DNA from: Bacillota bacterium
GTDB taxonomy: Bacteria > Bacillota > Clostridia > Christensenellales > Aristaeellaceae
NCBI GenBank assembly: GCA_023415715.1
Contig: JAEZJP010000140.1
Span: 1-37,526, forward strand
Reading direction: 5' to 3'
DNA: 37,526 nucleotides
In this document: positions 31,396-37,526 of the stretch, in pieces
Position numbering within the stretch: the stretch's first letter is position 1
Layout: every line of letters starts with the position of its first letter
Position numbers and translations under genes: made by a program
The notes under the pieces: model-generated
Database searches by the model: none
The model's input: only the letters and a program-made list of their open reading frames with translations
What the model was told of the DNA's origin: nothing

Positions 31396-32592
31396 ATGGA
31401 GGACTTTTTGAAACGGCTGCACAACTGGAATACAAAACTGAACGATATCCCCCGGCGGCTGACCTTGATCGCGCTTGTGCTGGGCATATGCTTTGTGGTG
31501 GTAAAACTGCTGCCTCTTTGCTGGCCTTTTGTGCTGGCGCTGTTGTTTGCCATGCTCATGGAGCCGCTGGTACGCAGGTTCCGTCATTTCTTTGCCAAAA
31601 TACGCATTGGCAACCACCTGGCCACCATCATGGGCATGGTGATCGTTTTCGGGCTTTTAGGCTGGGGCATACGGGCCGTTGCAGGGCGGCTGTTGCAGGA
31701 ACTTGTTCAATTGGCAAAGCTCCTCAGCATGTCATCCACCTGGCAGTCGCTTAGCAATCAGATTACAGGATGGATAACAAGTCTGAATAATCAGTATGCG
31801 GATATAATGCCGATAGATCTGACAGCAGTCATCAATGATGCCTTGACGGAAGTGAAAAATATTCTGATGCCCTTGGCCAATCAGATACTTCGCGGTGTTT
31901 TGACCACCGCCACATCCGTTCCCGCCATCATACTGTCGGTAGTGCTGACCATTATGGGCACCTATTACTTAAGCAGTGACCGGGAGCGCATTTTTGCCTT
32001 CTTTCACAGGACCTTTCCGGCTGAAATGGTTCGAAAAAGCGTACTTTTAAAGCGCGACATTTTCAAGGCTCTGTTTGGGCAGATACGGGCCCAGCTGCTG
32101 GTTTCCCTCATGATTACCGTTGTTGTAATGCTGGGTCTTATGTTGCAGCAGGAGCCCTATTGGCTGCTGCTTGGCTTTTTGATCGGCCTGGCGGACGCGC
32201 TTCCCGTGCTGGGCGCAGGGCTTTTCCTGATCCCCTGGTCCATAGTCGGCTTCGTGATGGGGAATACCACCACAGGCATAGGCATGGCGCTGTTGTATCT
32301 GGCGGTGGTTGTGGTGCGGCAGATTGCCGAACCACGCATCGTTGGCAAGAACCTTGGGCTGTACCCCCTGGCCACCATGATGGCCATGTTTGCCGGCTTG
32401 CAGATCACCGGCAACGTACTGGGGCTGCTGCTTGGCCCCATCCTTCTTAATCTGCTAAAGGTAGTGCTTCGGGCCGACAGCCAGGCGGAGGTTTCCCCCG
32501 TTTCGCCACGGCTGAAGTTTACCTTCAAGCGCCGTGTCAAGGATGCGTCACCGGGATCTAAGGTGACGGATGAAGCACGGCGGGAAGAGTAG
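31396..32592 (+). CDS. AI-2E family (PerM-like) transporter
   Basis: A 398-residue polytopic membrane protein of the AI-2E exporter/PerM family. Despite the name, many members act as Na+/H+ antiporters or have unknown substrates. I start at ATG 31396, five bases after AGGGAGGG. About eight hydrophobic segments are present, with a soluble middle region (about 100-180). Family features include LLCWPFVLALLFAMLMEPLVRR near the N-terminus and the C-terminal GLADALPVLGAGLFLIPW and AEPRIVGKNLGLYPLATMMAMFAGL. The tail is basic and hydrophilic. Confidence 0.9.
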   Translation: MEDFLKRLHNWNTKLNDIPRRLTLIALVLGICFVVVKLLPLCWPFVLALLFAMLMEPLVRRFRHFFAKIRIGNHLATIMGMVIVFGLLGWGIRAVAGRLLQELVQLAKLLSMSSTWQSLSNQITGWITSLNNQYADIMPIDLTAVINDALTEVKNILMPLANQILRGVLTTATSVPAIILSVVLTIMGTYYLSSDRERIFAFFHRTFPAEMVRKSVLLKRDIFKALFGQIRAQLLVSLMITVVVMLGLMLQQEPYWLLLGFLIGLADALPVLGAGLFLIPWSIVGFVMGNTTTGIGMALLYLAVVVVRQIAEPRIVGKNLGLYPLATMMAMFAGLQITGNVLGLLLGPILLNLLKVVLRADSQAEVSPVSPRLKFTFKRRVKDASPGSKVTDEARREE

Positions 32593-32610
32593 CCCGGAAA
32601 GGAGTTTATC

Positions 32611-33339
32611 ATGCCCAGCCTGGAAGCATATCACAGCGGCCTTGATTACTCCTACGCACCGGGGGTGTTTCCTTCCCTGGAATGTTTGAAAAATAGGCCT
32701 GACGTGGCAAGGCGGCTGCTGGTGAGCAGCCAAAGCGGAAAAAATGAAGGTGTCCACACCCTCATCAGCCTTTGCGAAAGCCTGCATATCAGGGTGGAGG
32801 AGGCTGACCGGGCATTAAGCCGCATATCCGGCAAAGAAAACTGCTATGCCGCCGTTGTTTTTGAAAAATTTCAGGGCAACCTGTCCATGGACGGTCCCCA
32901 TGTGGTGCTCGATCATCCATCCGACGCCGGTAATCTTGGTACCATACTGCGTACGGCGCTGGGTTTTCAAATAATGGATATCGCCATCATCCGTCCGGCA
33001 GCCGACGCCTTTGATCCCAAAGTGATAAGGGCAAGCATGGGTGCGCTGTTTTCCCTTAACGTTAAGCAATTCGATACGATTGAAGCGTATCGGGAGGCAC
33101 ATCCAAAGCATGCGCTGTATCCCTTTATGCTGGACGGTTCCTGCACCTTAAAGGAGGCGGTCAAAAGTGTCAAAACACCTTTTTCCCTTGTGTTCGGCAA
33201 CGAGGGCAGCGGCCTTACACCATCCTTTGCAAAGCTTGGCCAGGCGGTGCGCATCCCTCACAGCAGCAAAATCGATTCCTTGAATCTGTCGGTGGCGGCT
33301 GCCATCGGCATGCACGCGTTTATGAACCGGGAGGAATAA
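32611..33339 (+). CDS. SpoU/TrmH-family RNA 2'-O-methyltransferase
   Basis: A 242-residue SAM-dependent SPOUT methyltransferase acting on the ribose of rRNA or tRNA. Motif 1 is NLGTILRTALGF, motif 2 SLVFGNEGSGL, and motif 3 IPHSSKIDSLNLSVAAAIGMHAF, forming the knotted SAM site. The N-terminal region (about 1-85) is a short substrate-binding domain. AAAGGAG precedes the ATG. It follows the AI-2E gene by 18 bp and precedes the UPF0340 gene by 2 bp, so the three may form one operon. Confidence 0.92.
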   Translation: MPSLEAYHSGLDYSYAPGVFPSLECLKNRPDVARRLLVSSQSGKNEGVHTLISLCESLHIRVEEADRALSRISGKENCYAAVVFEKFQGNLSMDGPHVVLDHPSDAGNLGTILRTALGFQIMDIAIIRPAADAFDPKVIRASMGALFSLNVKQFDTIEAYREAHPKHALYPFMLDGSCTLKEAVKSVKTPFSLVFGNEGSGLTPSFAKLGQAVRIPHSSKIDSLNLSVAAAIGMHAFMNREE

Positions 33340-33341
33340 TC

Positions 33342-33878
33342 ATGTACGAGGAAATCACAAAAAGCATAAAGGACGCCGTATCCTATTTAAAGCAGCAGGG
33401 CCGCTTGATGGATGGGGCCATGGTAGTGCTGGGCTGTTCCACCAGCGAGGTGGTGGGAGAGCGTATAGGAAAGGGAAGCGTGCCGGAATTGGGCGAATAT
33501 ATCGCAAAGGCCATGTGGGAAGCCTGCCGGGAAAATCTGCTTGTACCAGCATTTCAATGCTGTGAACATTTAAACCGCGCTCTGGTCATGGAGCGGGAGG
33601 AAATTTACAAGCGCAGCCTGATCCAGGTGCACGCCATCCCCCAGCCCAAGGCGGGGGGAAGTGTTCCCGCTGCAGCCTGGAAGCTTCTCACCCTTCCGGG
33701 TCTTGCCCAAAGCGTTCAGGCGGACGCGGCCATTGATATCGGCGACACGCTGGTAGGCATGCATATAAGGCCCGTGGCGGTGCCCCTTCGTATGGATCGC
33801 AAGATTGGGCAGGCCAATCTTGTCATGGCCTATTCCCGGCTGCCGTATACCGGCGGGCCCAGGGCTGTGTACGAATAA
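33342..33878 (+). CDS. UPF0340 (TIGR01440/DUF436) protein
   Basis: A 178-residue protein of the UPF0340 family (B. subtilis YwlG), function unknown. Recognisable are MVVLGCSTSEVVGERIGKGS, LVPAFQCCEHLNRALV with the Cys-Cys-Glu-His motif, and GMHIRPVAVPLR near the C-terminus. The length is usual. The start is 2 bp after the methyltransferase stop, with GGGAGGAATAATC as ribosome site. Confidence 0.92.
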   Translation: MYEEITKSIKDAVSYLKQQGRLMDGAMVVLGCSTSEVVGERIGKGSVPELGEYIAKAMWEACRENLLVPAFQCCEHLNRALVMEREEIYKRSLIQVHAIPQPKAGGSVPAAAWKLLTLPGLAQSVQADAAIDIGDTLVGMHIRPVAVPLRMDRKIGQANLVMAYSRLPYTGGPRAVYE

Positions 33879-33912
33879 GCAAGAGTCCGGAAAGAAGGAA
33901 GTATAAAGATTC

Positions 33913-33941
33913 TTTACAAGGCCGTCCCTTCGTGATACGCT
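33913..33941 (+). promoter_or_regulatory. possible promoter of the Na/Pi cotransporter gene
   Basis: TTTACA (33913-33918), a 17-base spacer and TACGCT (33936-33941). The -10 is a weak match, and the start codon is 75 bases away. Confidence 0.35.
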
Positions 33942-34016
33942 ATAGACGTATGTAGAAAAAGGGAGAGGCGGCGCGTAAAAGAGAGAACGCGCCCGACATG
34001 CACAGGAGGAATGCGC

Positions 34017-35654
34017 ATGGGATGGCTTGAGGTCTGTACGCTGTTCGGCGGGTTGGGTTTGTTTCTATTCGGTATGAAAATGATGGGCGAGGGGTTGGAA
34101 AGGGCCGCCGGCAAAGGTCTTCAACGCCTGCTCAACGCATTGACGGGCAACCGGTTTCTGGCCATGCTCGTAGGTCTTGGTATCACGGCCGTCATTCAAA
34201 GCTCCAGTGCCACCACGGTGATGGTGGTCGGCTTTGTCAATGCCGGCCTTCTTTCTTTGGGGCAGGCCATAGGGGTTATCATGGGCGCCAATATCGGCAC
34301 GACAGTCACGGCGCTGCTGCTGTCCGTAAGGCTCGATTTCGGCGTTATTTTTGCAAGCATCGGCATCATTCTGATTTTAGCCGGCCGAAGGGAAAAGATC
34401 AGGCAGACGGGTAACGTATTGATGGGCCTTGGCATACTGTTTATCGGCATGAATACCATGTCAACGGCCATGGCCCCGCTTTCCGATTGGGAACCGATTC
34501 ATACATTGATGGCCGGCATCAGCAACCCCATCCTGGGCGTGCTGATAGGCGCAGGCGTCACTGCCATCATACAATCCAGCTCCGCCTCGGTGGGTATTCT
34601 GCAGGTTCTGGCTGCCCAGGGACTCATAGGCATGAACGGCGCCATCTTCATACTGTTCGGCCAGAACATAGGCACATGTGTAACGGCCATCATCGCATCC
34701 TCCGGTACGAATCATATGGCCAAACGCGCAGCAGTCGTCCATTTGCTGTTCAACGTGATAGGTACCGCCATCTTCATAACGCTTGCTTTGATGCTGCCTC
34801 TAACAGCCTGGGTCGCAACCCTCGCACCCGACAATATACGGCTTCAAATCGCCCTTATCCACGTATTTTTCAATATTGGCACCACCATTGTTCTTCTTCC
34901 CTTGGCCAGCGTTATGGAAAAGTTGTCCTGGGTTTTTGTGCGGGGTGTGGACGAGCCTAAGGAAGCCATGCATCTCAGCCATTTTGACAGCCGCTTGCTG
35001 GCGACCCCGCCCATTGCCGTCAGCCAGCTTTTCAAAGAAGTAAACCGTATGGGGGAATTGGCGAACCGGAACTTCAAAGCCGCCATGCGCTGCTTCCTGG
35101 ATGAGGACCTGACAGCCGCCCGCCAGGTGAATGATACCGAGGATGTGCTGGATTACCTGAATCAGGAAGTCACTACCTATCTGGTGGAAATAAAGTCTCT
35201 GGACCTTAATGACCGGGACCAGCATTTAGCCGGTTCCCTGTTCCATGTAATCAACGACCTGGAGCGCATAGGCGATCACAGCATCAATATACTGGAGATC
35301 GCACAGAAGCGGGTGGACGACAAAGTAAAATTTACTGCAAAGGCCGAACAGGAACTGTCGGATATGTACTTAAGGGTGTCCCATATGGTGGACCAGTCGC
35401 TGCACATCTTTTCCGACCAACTGACCGACCCGGATATATTGGCCGGCGTTGAAAACGAAGAGCAGGCAGTGGATGATCTGACTGCCGCATTGCGGGACCA
35501 CCACGTGGAGCGGCTGAAAAACCACAAGTGCTCCGCCCGCAACGGCATGCTTTATCTGGATATGATCACCAATCTGGAGCGCATCGCCGACCACGCCAAC
35601 AATATTGCCAGCTCTGTGGATAAGCCCCACGGAGCCAGCGTTTGGATCCAATGA
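34017..35654 (+). CDS. Na+/phosphate cotransporter with PhoU-like C-terminus
   Basis: A 545-residue NptA/YjbB-type transporter. ATG 34017 is seven bases from AGGAGG, whereas ATG 34011 is too close. The membrane part (about 1-310) contains the inverted duplication typical of the family: AVIQSSSATTVMVVGF and, later, AIIQSSSASVGILQVL, each followed by a GANIGTTVTA or GQNIGTCVTA motif. The C-terminal half (about 340-545) has two PhoU-type helical repeats (HVINDLERIGDHSINI and MITNLERIADHANNI). It probably moves phosphate with sodium, although some members act in phosphate efflux. Confidence 0.94.
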   Translation: MGWLEVCTLFGGLGLFLFGMKMMGEGLERAAGKGLQRLLNALTGNRFLAMLVGLGITAVIQSSSATTVMVVGFVNAGLLSLGQAIGVIMGANIGTTVTALLLSVRLDFGVIFASIGIILILAGRREKIRQTGNVLMGLGILFIGMNTMSTAMAPLSDWEPIHTLMAGISNPILGVLIGAGVTAIIQSSSASVGILQVLAAQGLIGMNGAIFILFGQNIGTCVTAIIASSGTNHMAKRAAVVHLLFNVIGTAIFITLALMLPLTAWVATLAPDNIRLQIALIHVFFNIGTTIVLLPLASVMEKLSWVFVRGVDEPKEAMHLSHFDSRLLATPPIAVSQLFKEVNRMGELANRNFKAAMRCFLDEDLTAARQVNDTEDVLDYLNQEVTTYLVEIKSLDLNDRDQHLAGSLFHVINDLERIGDHSINILEIAQKRVDDKVKFTAKAEQELSDMYLRVSHMVDQSLHIFSDQLTDPDILAGVENEEQAVDDLTAALRDHHVERLKNHKCSARNGMLYLDMITNLERIADHANNIASSVDKPHGASVWIQ

Positions 35655-35735
35655 TCCCGAAGGTCCAGGGCGACCGGATAGCCCTGGTTGCGTCCGCAGA
35701 CGCGAAATCCTCTACTTTCATCATTTTCTGAAATC

Positions 35736-35802
35736 AATAAATAAATGAGCCTGCCCCTTCCATAACGCTTCCTGTACGGAATGAGCAGGCATGTTTATCC
35801 CC
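35736..35802. other. possible stem-loop in gap after the Na/Pi gene
   Basis: GCCTGC and GCAGGC (within about 35751-35790) could pair around a loop with TTCC/GGAA, followed by ATGTTT. It is a weak terminator candidate. The rest of the gap to 35864 is the two-hairpin repeat. Confidence 0.3.
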
Positions 35803-35809
35803 CAAAGAA

Positions 35810-35864
35810 GGGGATTCCAAAGGGATGATATCCCTTTGGTGAGGTCCAGGGGCGAAGCCCTTGG
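35810..35864 (+). repeat. two-hairpin repeat, copy E
   Basis: GGGGATTCCAAAGGGAT/ATCCCTTTGG, then a CCAGGGGC/GCCCTTGG hairpin that ends exactly one base before the stop codon (35867-35865) of the minus-strand DUF378 gene. The polarity relative to the gene is the same as in copies A, C and D. Confidence 0.82.
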
Positions 35865-36098
35865 TTATTCGTGTTTCTCAGCGTGACCCTGATCCCGATC
35901 CCGATCTCTGTCCCTGTCCTTGAACAGAAGGGAGATGCACCACAGCCCTGCCGCGCCTATTACTGTGTAAATAATGCGGCTGACCGTTGCTCCCTGGCCA
36001 CCGAACAGGTATGCCACCAGGTCGAATTGAAAAATGCCTACCAACGCCCAGTTGATGGCGCCGAGTATCACCAGCAGCAGGGAAATGCGATCTACCAT
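35865..36098 (-). CDS. DUF378 family small membrane protein
   Basis: A 77-residue protein with two membrane helices (about 5-20 and 38-60), matching DUF378: the ISLLLVILGAINWALVGIFQFDLVAYLFG N-terminal half is characteristic. The function is unknown. The tail is charged, with (Arg-Asp)4 followed by QGHAEKHE, from a degenerate hexanucleotide repeat (about 35890-35920) that may expand or contract. AAGGTGTG lies upstream of the ATG. It is downstream of trpS with a 113-bp AT-rich gap. Confidence 0.88.
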   Translation of the reverse strand: MVDRISLLLVILGAINWALVGIFQFDLVAYLFGGQGATVSRIIYTVIGAAGLWCISLLFKDRDRDRDRDQGHAEKHE

Positions 36099-36211
36099 GT
36101 GTCTTCACACACCTTTCCTTGTTTTGTTAACAGTATGCACCCCCTTTCATCCGCCTATTCGGATTTTTTGCAAGATTTTCTATTTTGGCAAGGTAGCACT
36201 CTATTCACTTT

Positions 36212-37228
36212 TTATTTGGAAGCAAAACCAACTTTCTTATACACCTTGCGCAGCGTTTTCTGGGCCAGCACCTGGGCACGCTCGGCATTGCGGTTCATAA
36301 CCTGCTGAATATATTCCTTGTCGGCGATCAGCTTGTCATATTCCCTTTGGATGGGCGACAGCGTTTCTATCACAGCCTCCGCCGTGCGCTCTTTCAGGAC
36401 CCCGTAACCCTGACCATTCAGTTCCGCCTCCAGGGCGGGAATCTCCCCGCCGCCAAGTACGCTCAGTATGCTTAGCAAGTTCGATACTCCAGGCTTTTCG
36501 TCCAAATCGTAGCGAATGCTCCCTTCGCTGTCCGTAACCGCCCGGCGGATCTTCTTGCGGATCACATCGGGCTTGTCGAGGATGGCGATATATGTGTCTT
36601 CCGGGTCGGACTTGGACATCTTCCGTGCAGGCTCCTGCAGGCTCATCACTTTGCCGCCCACCTTGGAAATATATGGTTCAGGTATAGTAAACACATCCCC
36701 ATATATACCGTTAAAGCGGATGGCAATATCACGGCACAACTCAAGGTGCTGCTTCTGATCCACACCCACTGGCACCAGATTCGTCTGGTAAAGCAGAATG
36801 TCCGCCGCCATCAGAACGGGGTAAGTGAACAGCCCTGCGTTGATGTTCTCCTCATGCTTGGAAGATTTATCCTTGAACTGGGTCATGCGGCCAAGCTCCC
36901 CCATGTAGGTAAAGCAGTTTAAAACCCAGTTGAGCTCCGCGTGGGCGCTGACATGACTCTGGCAATAAATCAGGTTCTTATCCGGGTTCAACCCGCAGGC
37001 GATATAGGTGGCTACCAGCTCATTGCACCTGCGCCGAAGCCCGGCCGGGTCTTGCCGAAGCGTGATGGCATGCATATCCACCACGCAGTACAGGCAGTCA
37101 TAGTCGTCCTGCAGAACACGGAAGTTGCGCAGCGCGCCGATATAATTGCCTAAAGTCAACGTGCCGGAAGGCTGAATGCCTGAAAAAATAACCTGCCTTT
37201 TTTCCTGTTGGGGAAGGGATTGTTCCAT
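36212..37228 (-). CDS. trpS: tryptophan-tRNA ligase
   Basis: A 338-residue class Ic aminoacyl-tRNA synthetase charging tRNA-Trp. It has the HIGH-equivalent PSGTLTLGNY (20-29), the GVDQKQHLELCRDIA segment (155-169) and the KMSKS loop (203-207, ARKMSKSDPE). The length is standard. AAGGAGG lies eight bases before the ATG. It is controlled by the T-box leader directly upstream, which reads uncharged tRNA-Trp. Confidence 0.96.
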   Translation of the reverse strand: MEQSLPQQEKRQVIFSGIQPSGTLTLGNYIGALRNFRVLQDDYDCLYCVVDMHAITLRQDPAGLRRRCNELVATYIACGLNPDKNLIYCQSHVSAHAELNWVLNCFTYMGELGRMTQFKDKSSKHEENINAGLFTYPVLMAADILLYQTNLVPVGVDQKQHLELCRDIAIRFNGIYGDVFTIPEPYISKVGGKVMSLQEPARKMSKSDPEDTYIAILDKPDVIRKKIRRAVTDSEGSIRYDLDEKPGVSNLLSILSVLGGGEIPALEAELNGQGYGVLKERTAEAVIETLSPIQREYDKLIADKEYIQQVMNRNAERAQVLAQKTLRKVYKKVGFASK

Positions 37229-37254
37229 GGAATTAACCTCCTTGATATGCGATC

Positions 37255-37526
37255 CGGGTACAAAAAAAAGCAGCCGTTCCCCTTGTATTGGGGACAGTTG
37301 CCTGCGGTGCCACCCCTATTGGCGCTTGCGCGCCCTCTCCGTGAAGGCGAAAACCGCCTTCCGCCCCATAACGGGGGGCTACCGTCGCAGCCTTAAGGTA
37401 GAAAATACCTTTCGGTGCGCCCTCAAGGGTCCATTCCCCGCCTGATATTGGACCGGGCTTGCACTCTCCCCGGTTCGCTTAAGCCTATTCAGCCGGTTAC
37501 TACTCCCCGTCATCGGTGTGGAGCCA
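37255..37526 (-). promoter_or_regulatory. Trp T-box riboswitch leader of trpS (5' end may lie outside window)
   Basis: On the minus strand the leader contains the conserved T-box AGGGGTGGCACCGCAGG (37317-37301), a Stem I with the GGGGAGTAGTA and GAACCGGGGAG landmarks (about 37510-37455), and a specifier TGG at 37433-37431 inside a GAATGGACC context, matching the trpS gene. Between them lie additional hairpins (about 37320-37410). Uncharged tRNA-Trp pairing with the T-box would favour the antiterminator. Confidence 0.92.
37260..37306 (-). terminator. T-box-controlled intrinsic terminator
   Basis: On the minus strand GCAGGCAACTGTCCCC pairs with GGGGAACGGCTGC and is followed by TTTTTTTT. Its 5' arm overlaps the T-box sequence, as required for mutually exclusive folding. 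Confidence 0.85.

Noticed and set aside
31396..32592. Quorum-sensing (AI-2) exporter
   Set aside because: The family name is historical; most members have other or unknown substrates, and no AI-2 genes adjoin it.

Overview
The window looks like a chromosomal segment of a moderately GC-rich, spore-forming Firmicute of the class Clostridia. Evidence: strong AGGAGG-type ribosome sites with frequent TTG/GTG starts, a Trp T-box leader before trpS, an Rrf2-iscS-iscU cluster, a YhcN/YlaJ-like spore lipoprotein and a BofC-like protein, DUF421/DUF4363 and UPF0340 proteins, and many short hairpin repeats between genes. I saw no phage, plasmid, transposase, rRNA, tRNA or CRISPR array. The genus cannot be fixed from sequence alone.

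Layout. 1-4116 (+): end of a surface-glycan type locus: the C-terminal half of a split transketolase (cut by the window edge), a LicD-like transferase, a Wzx-type flippase and an AT-richer choline/aminoglycoside-kinase-like gene. 4438-9131 (-): a compact four-gene operon of a zinc-ribbon protein, a membrane-anchored protein, an MsbA-like ABC exporter and an unusual GNAT-mannose-6-phosphate isomerase fusion. 9280-14652: mixed housekeeping and transport genes (GNAT, flavin reductase, AEC carrier, metallophosphoesterase, DUF4363, DUF421, LD-carboxypeptidase). 15113-17240: the Fe-S cluster operon iscR-iscS-iscU with a recognisable promoter and operator. 17259-20743: HflX with an N-terminal domain carrying a complete JAMM metalloprotease signature, followed by two M15 (VanY-like) carboxypeptidases. 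21012-23574: a three-gene ABC-2 exporter. 23729-26515 (-): a membrane protein, a spore lipoprotein and MurG. 26677-35654: apgM-type phosphoglycerate mutase, a 46-residue acidic ORF, a BofC-like protein, a HAD phosphatase, two small membrane or coiled-coil proteins, a cyclase-family hydrolase, an AI-2E family transporter, a SpoU-type RNA methyltransferase, a UPF0340 protein and a Na/Pi cotransporter. 35865-37526 (-): DUF378 protein, then trpS behind its T-box.

The most unusual signals are: (1) the JAMM-like domain fused to the HflX GTPase; (2) a two-hairpin repeat that sits at the 3' ends of at least four genes, always with the CCAGGGG hairpin next to the stop codon, and that supplies the last residues of MurG, while a related hairpin plus a second repeat supplies the tail of the LD-carboxypeptidase; (3) a second, about 111-bp repeat present three times; and (4) the GNAT-ManA fusion. 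Motif and residue positions were counted by eye, and no database search or folding program was run.
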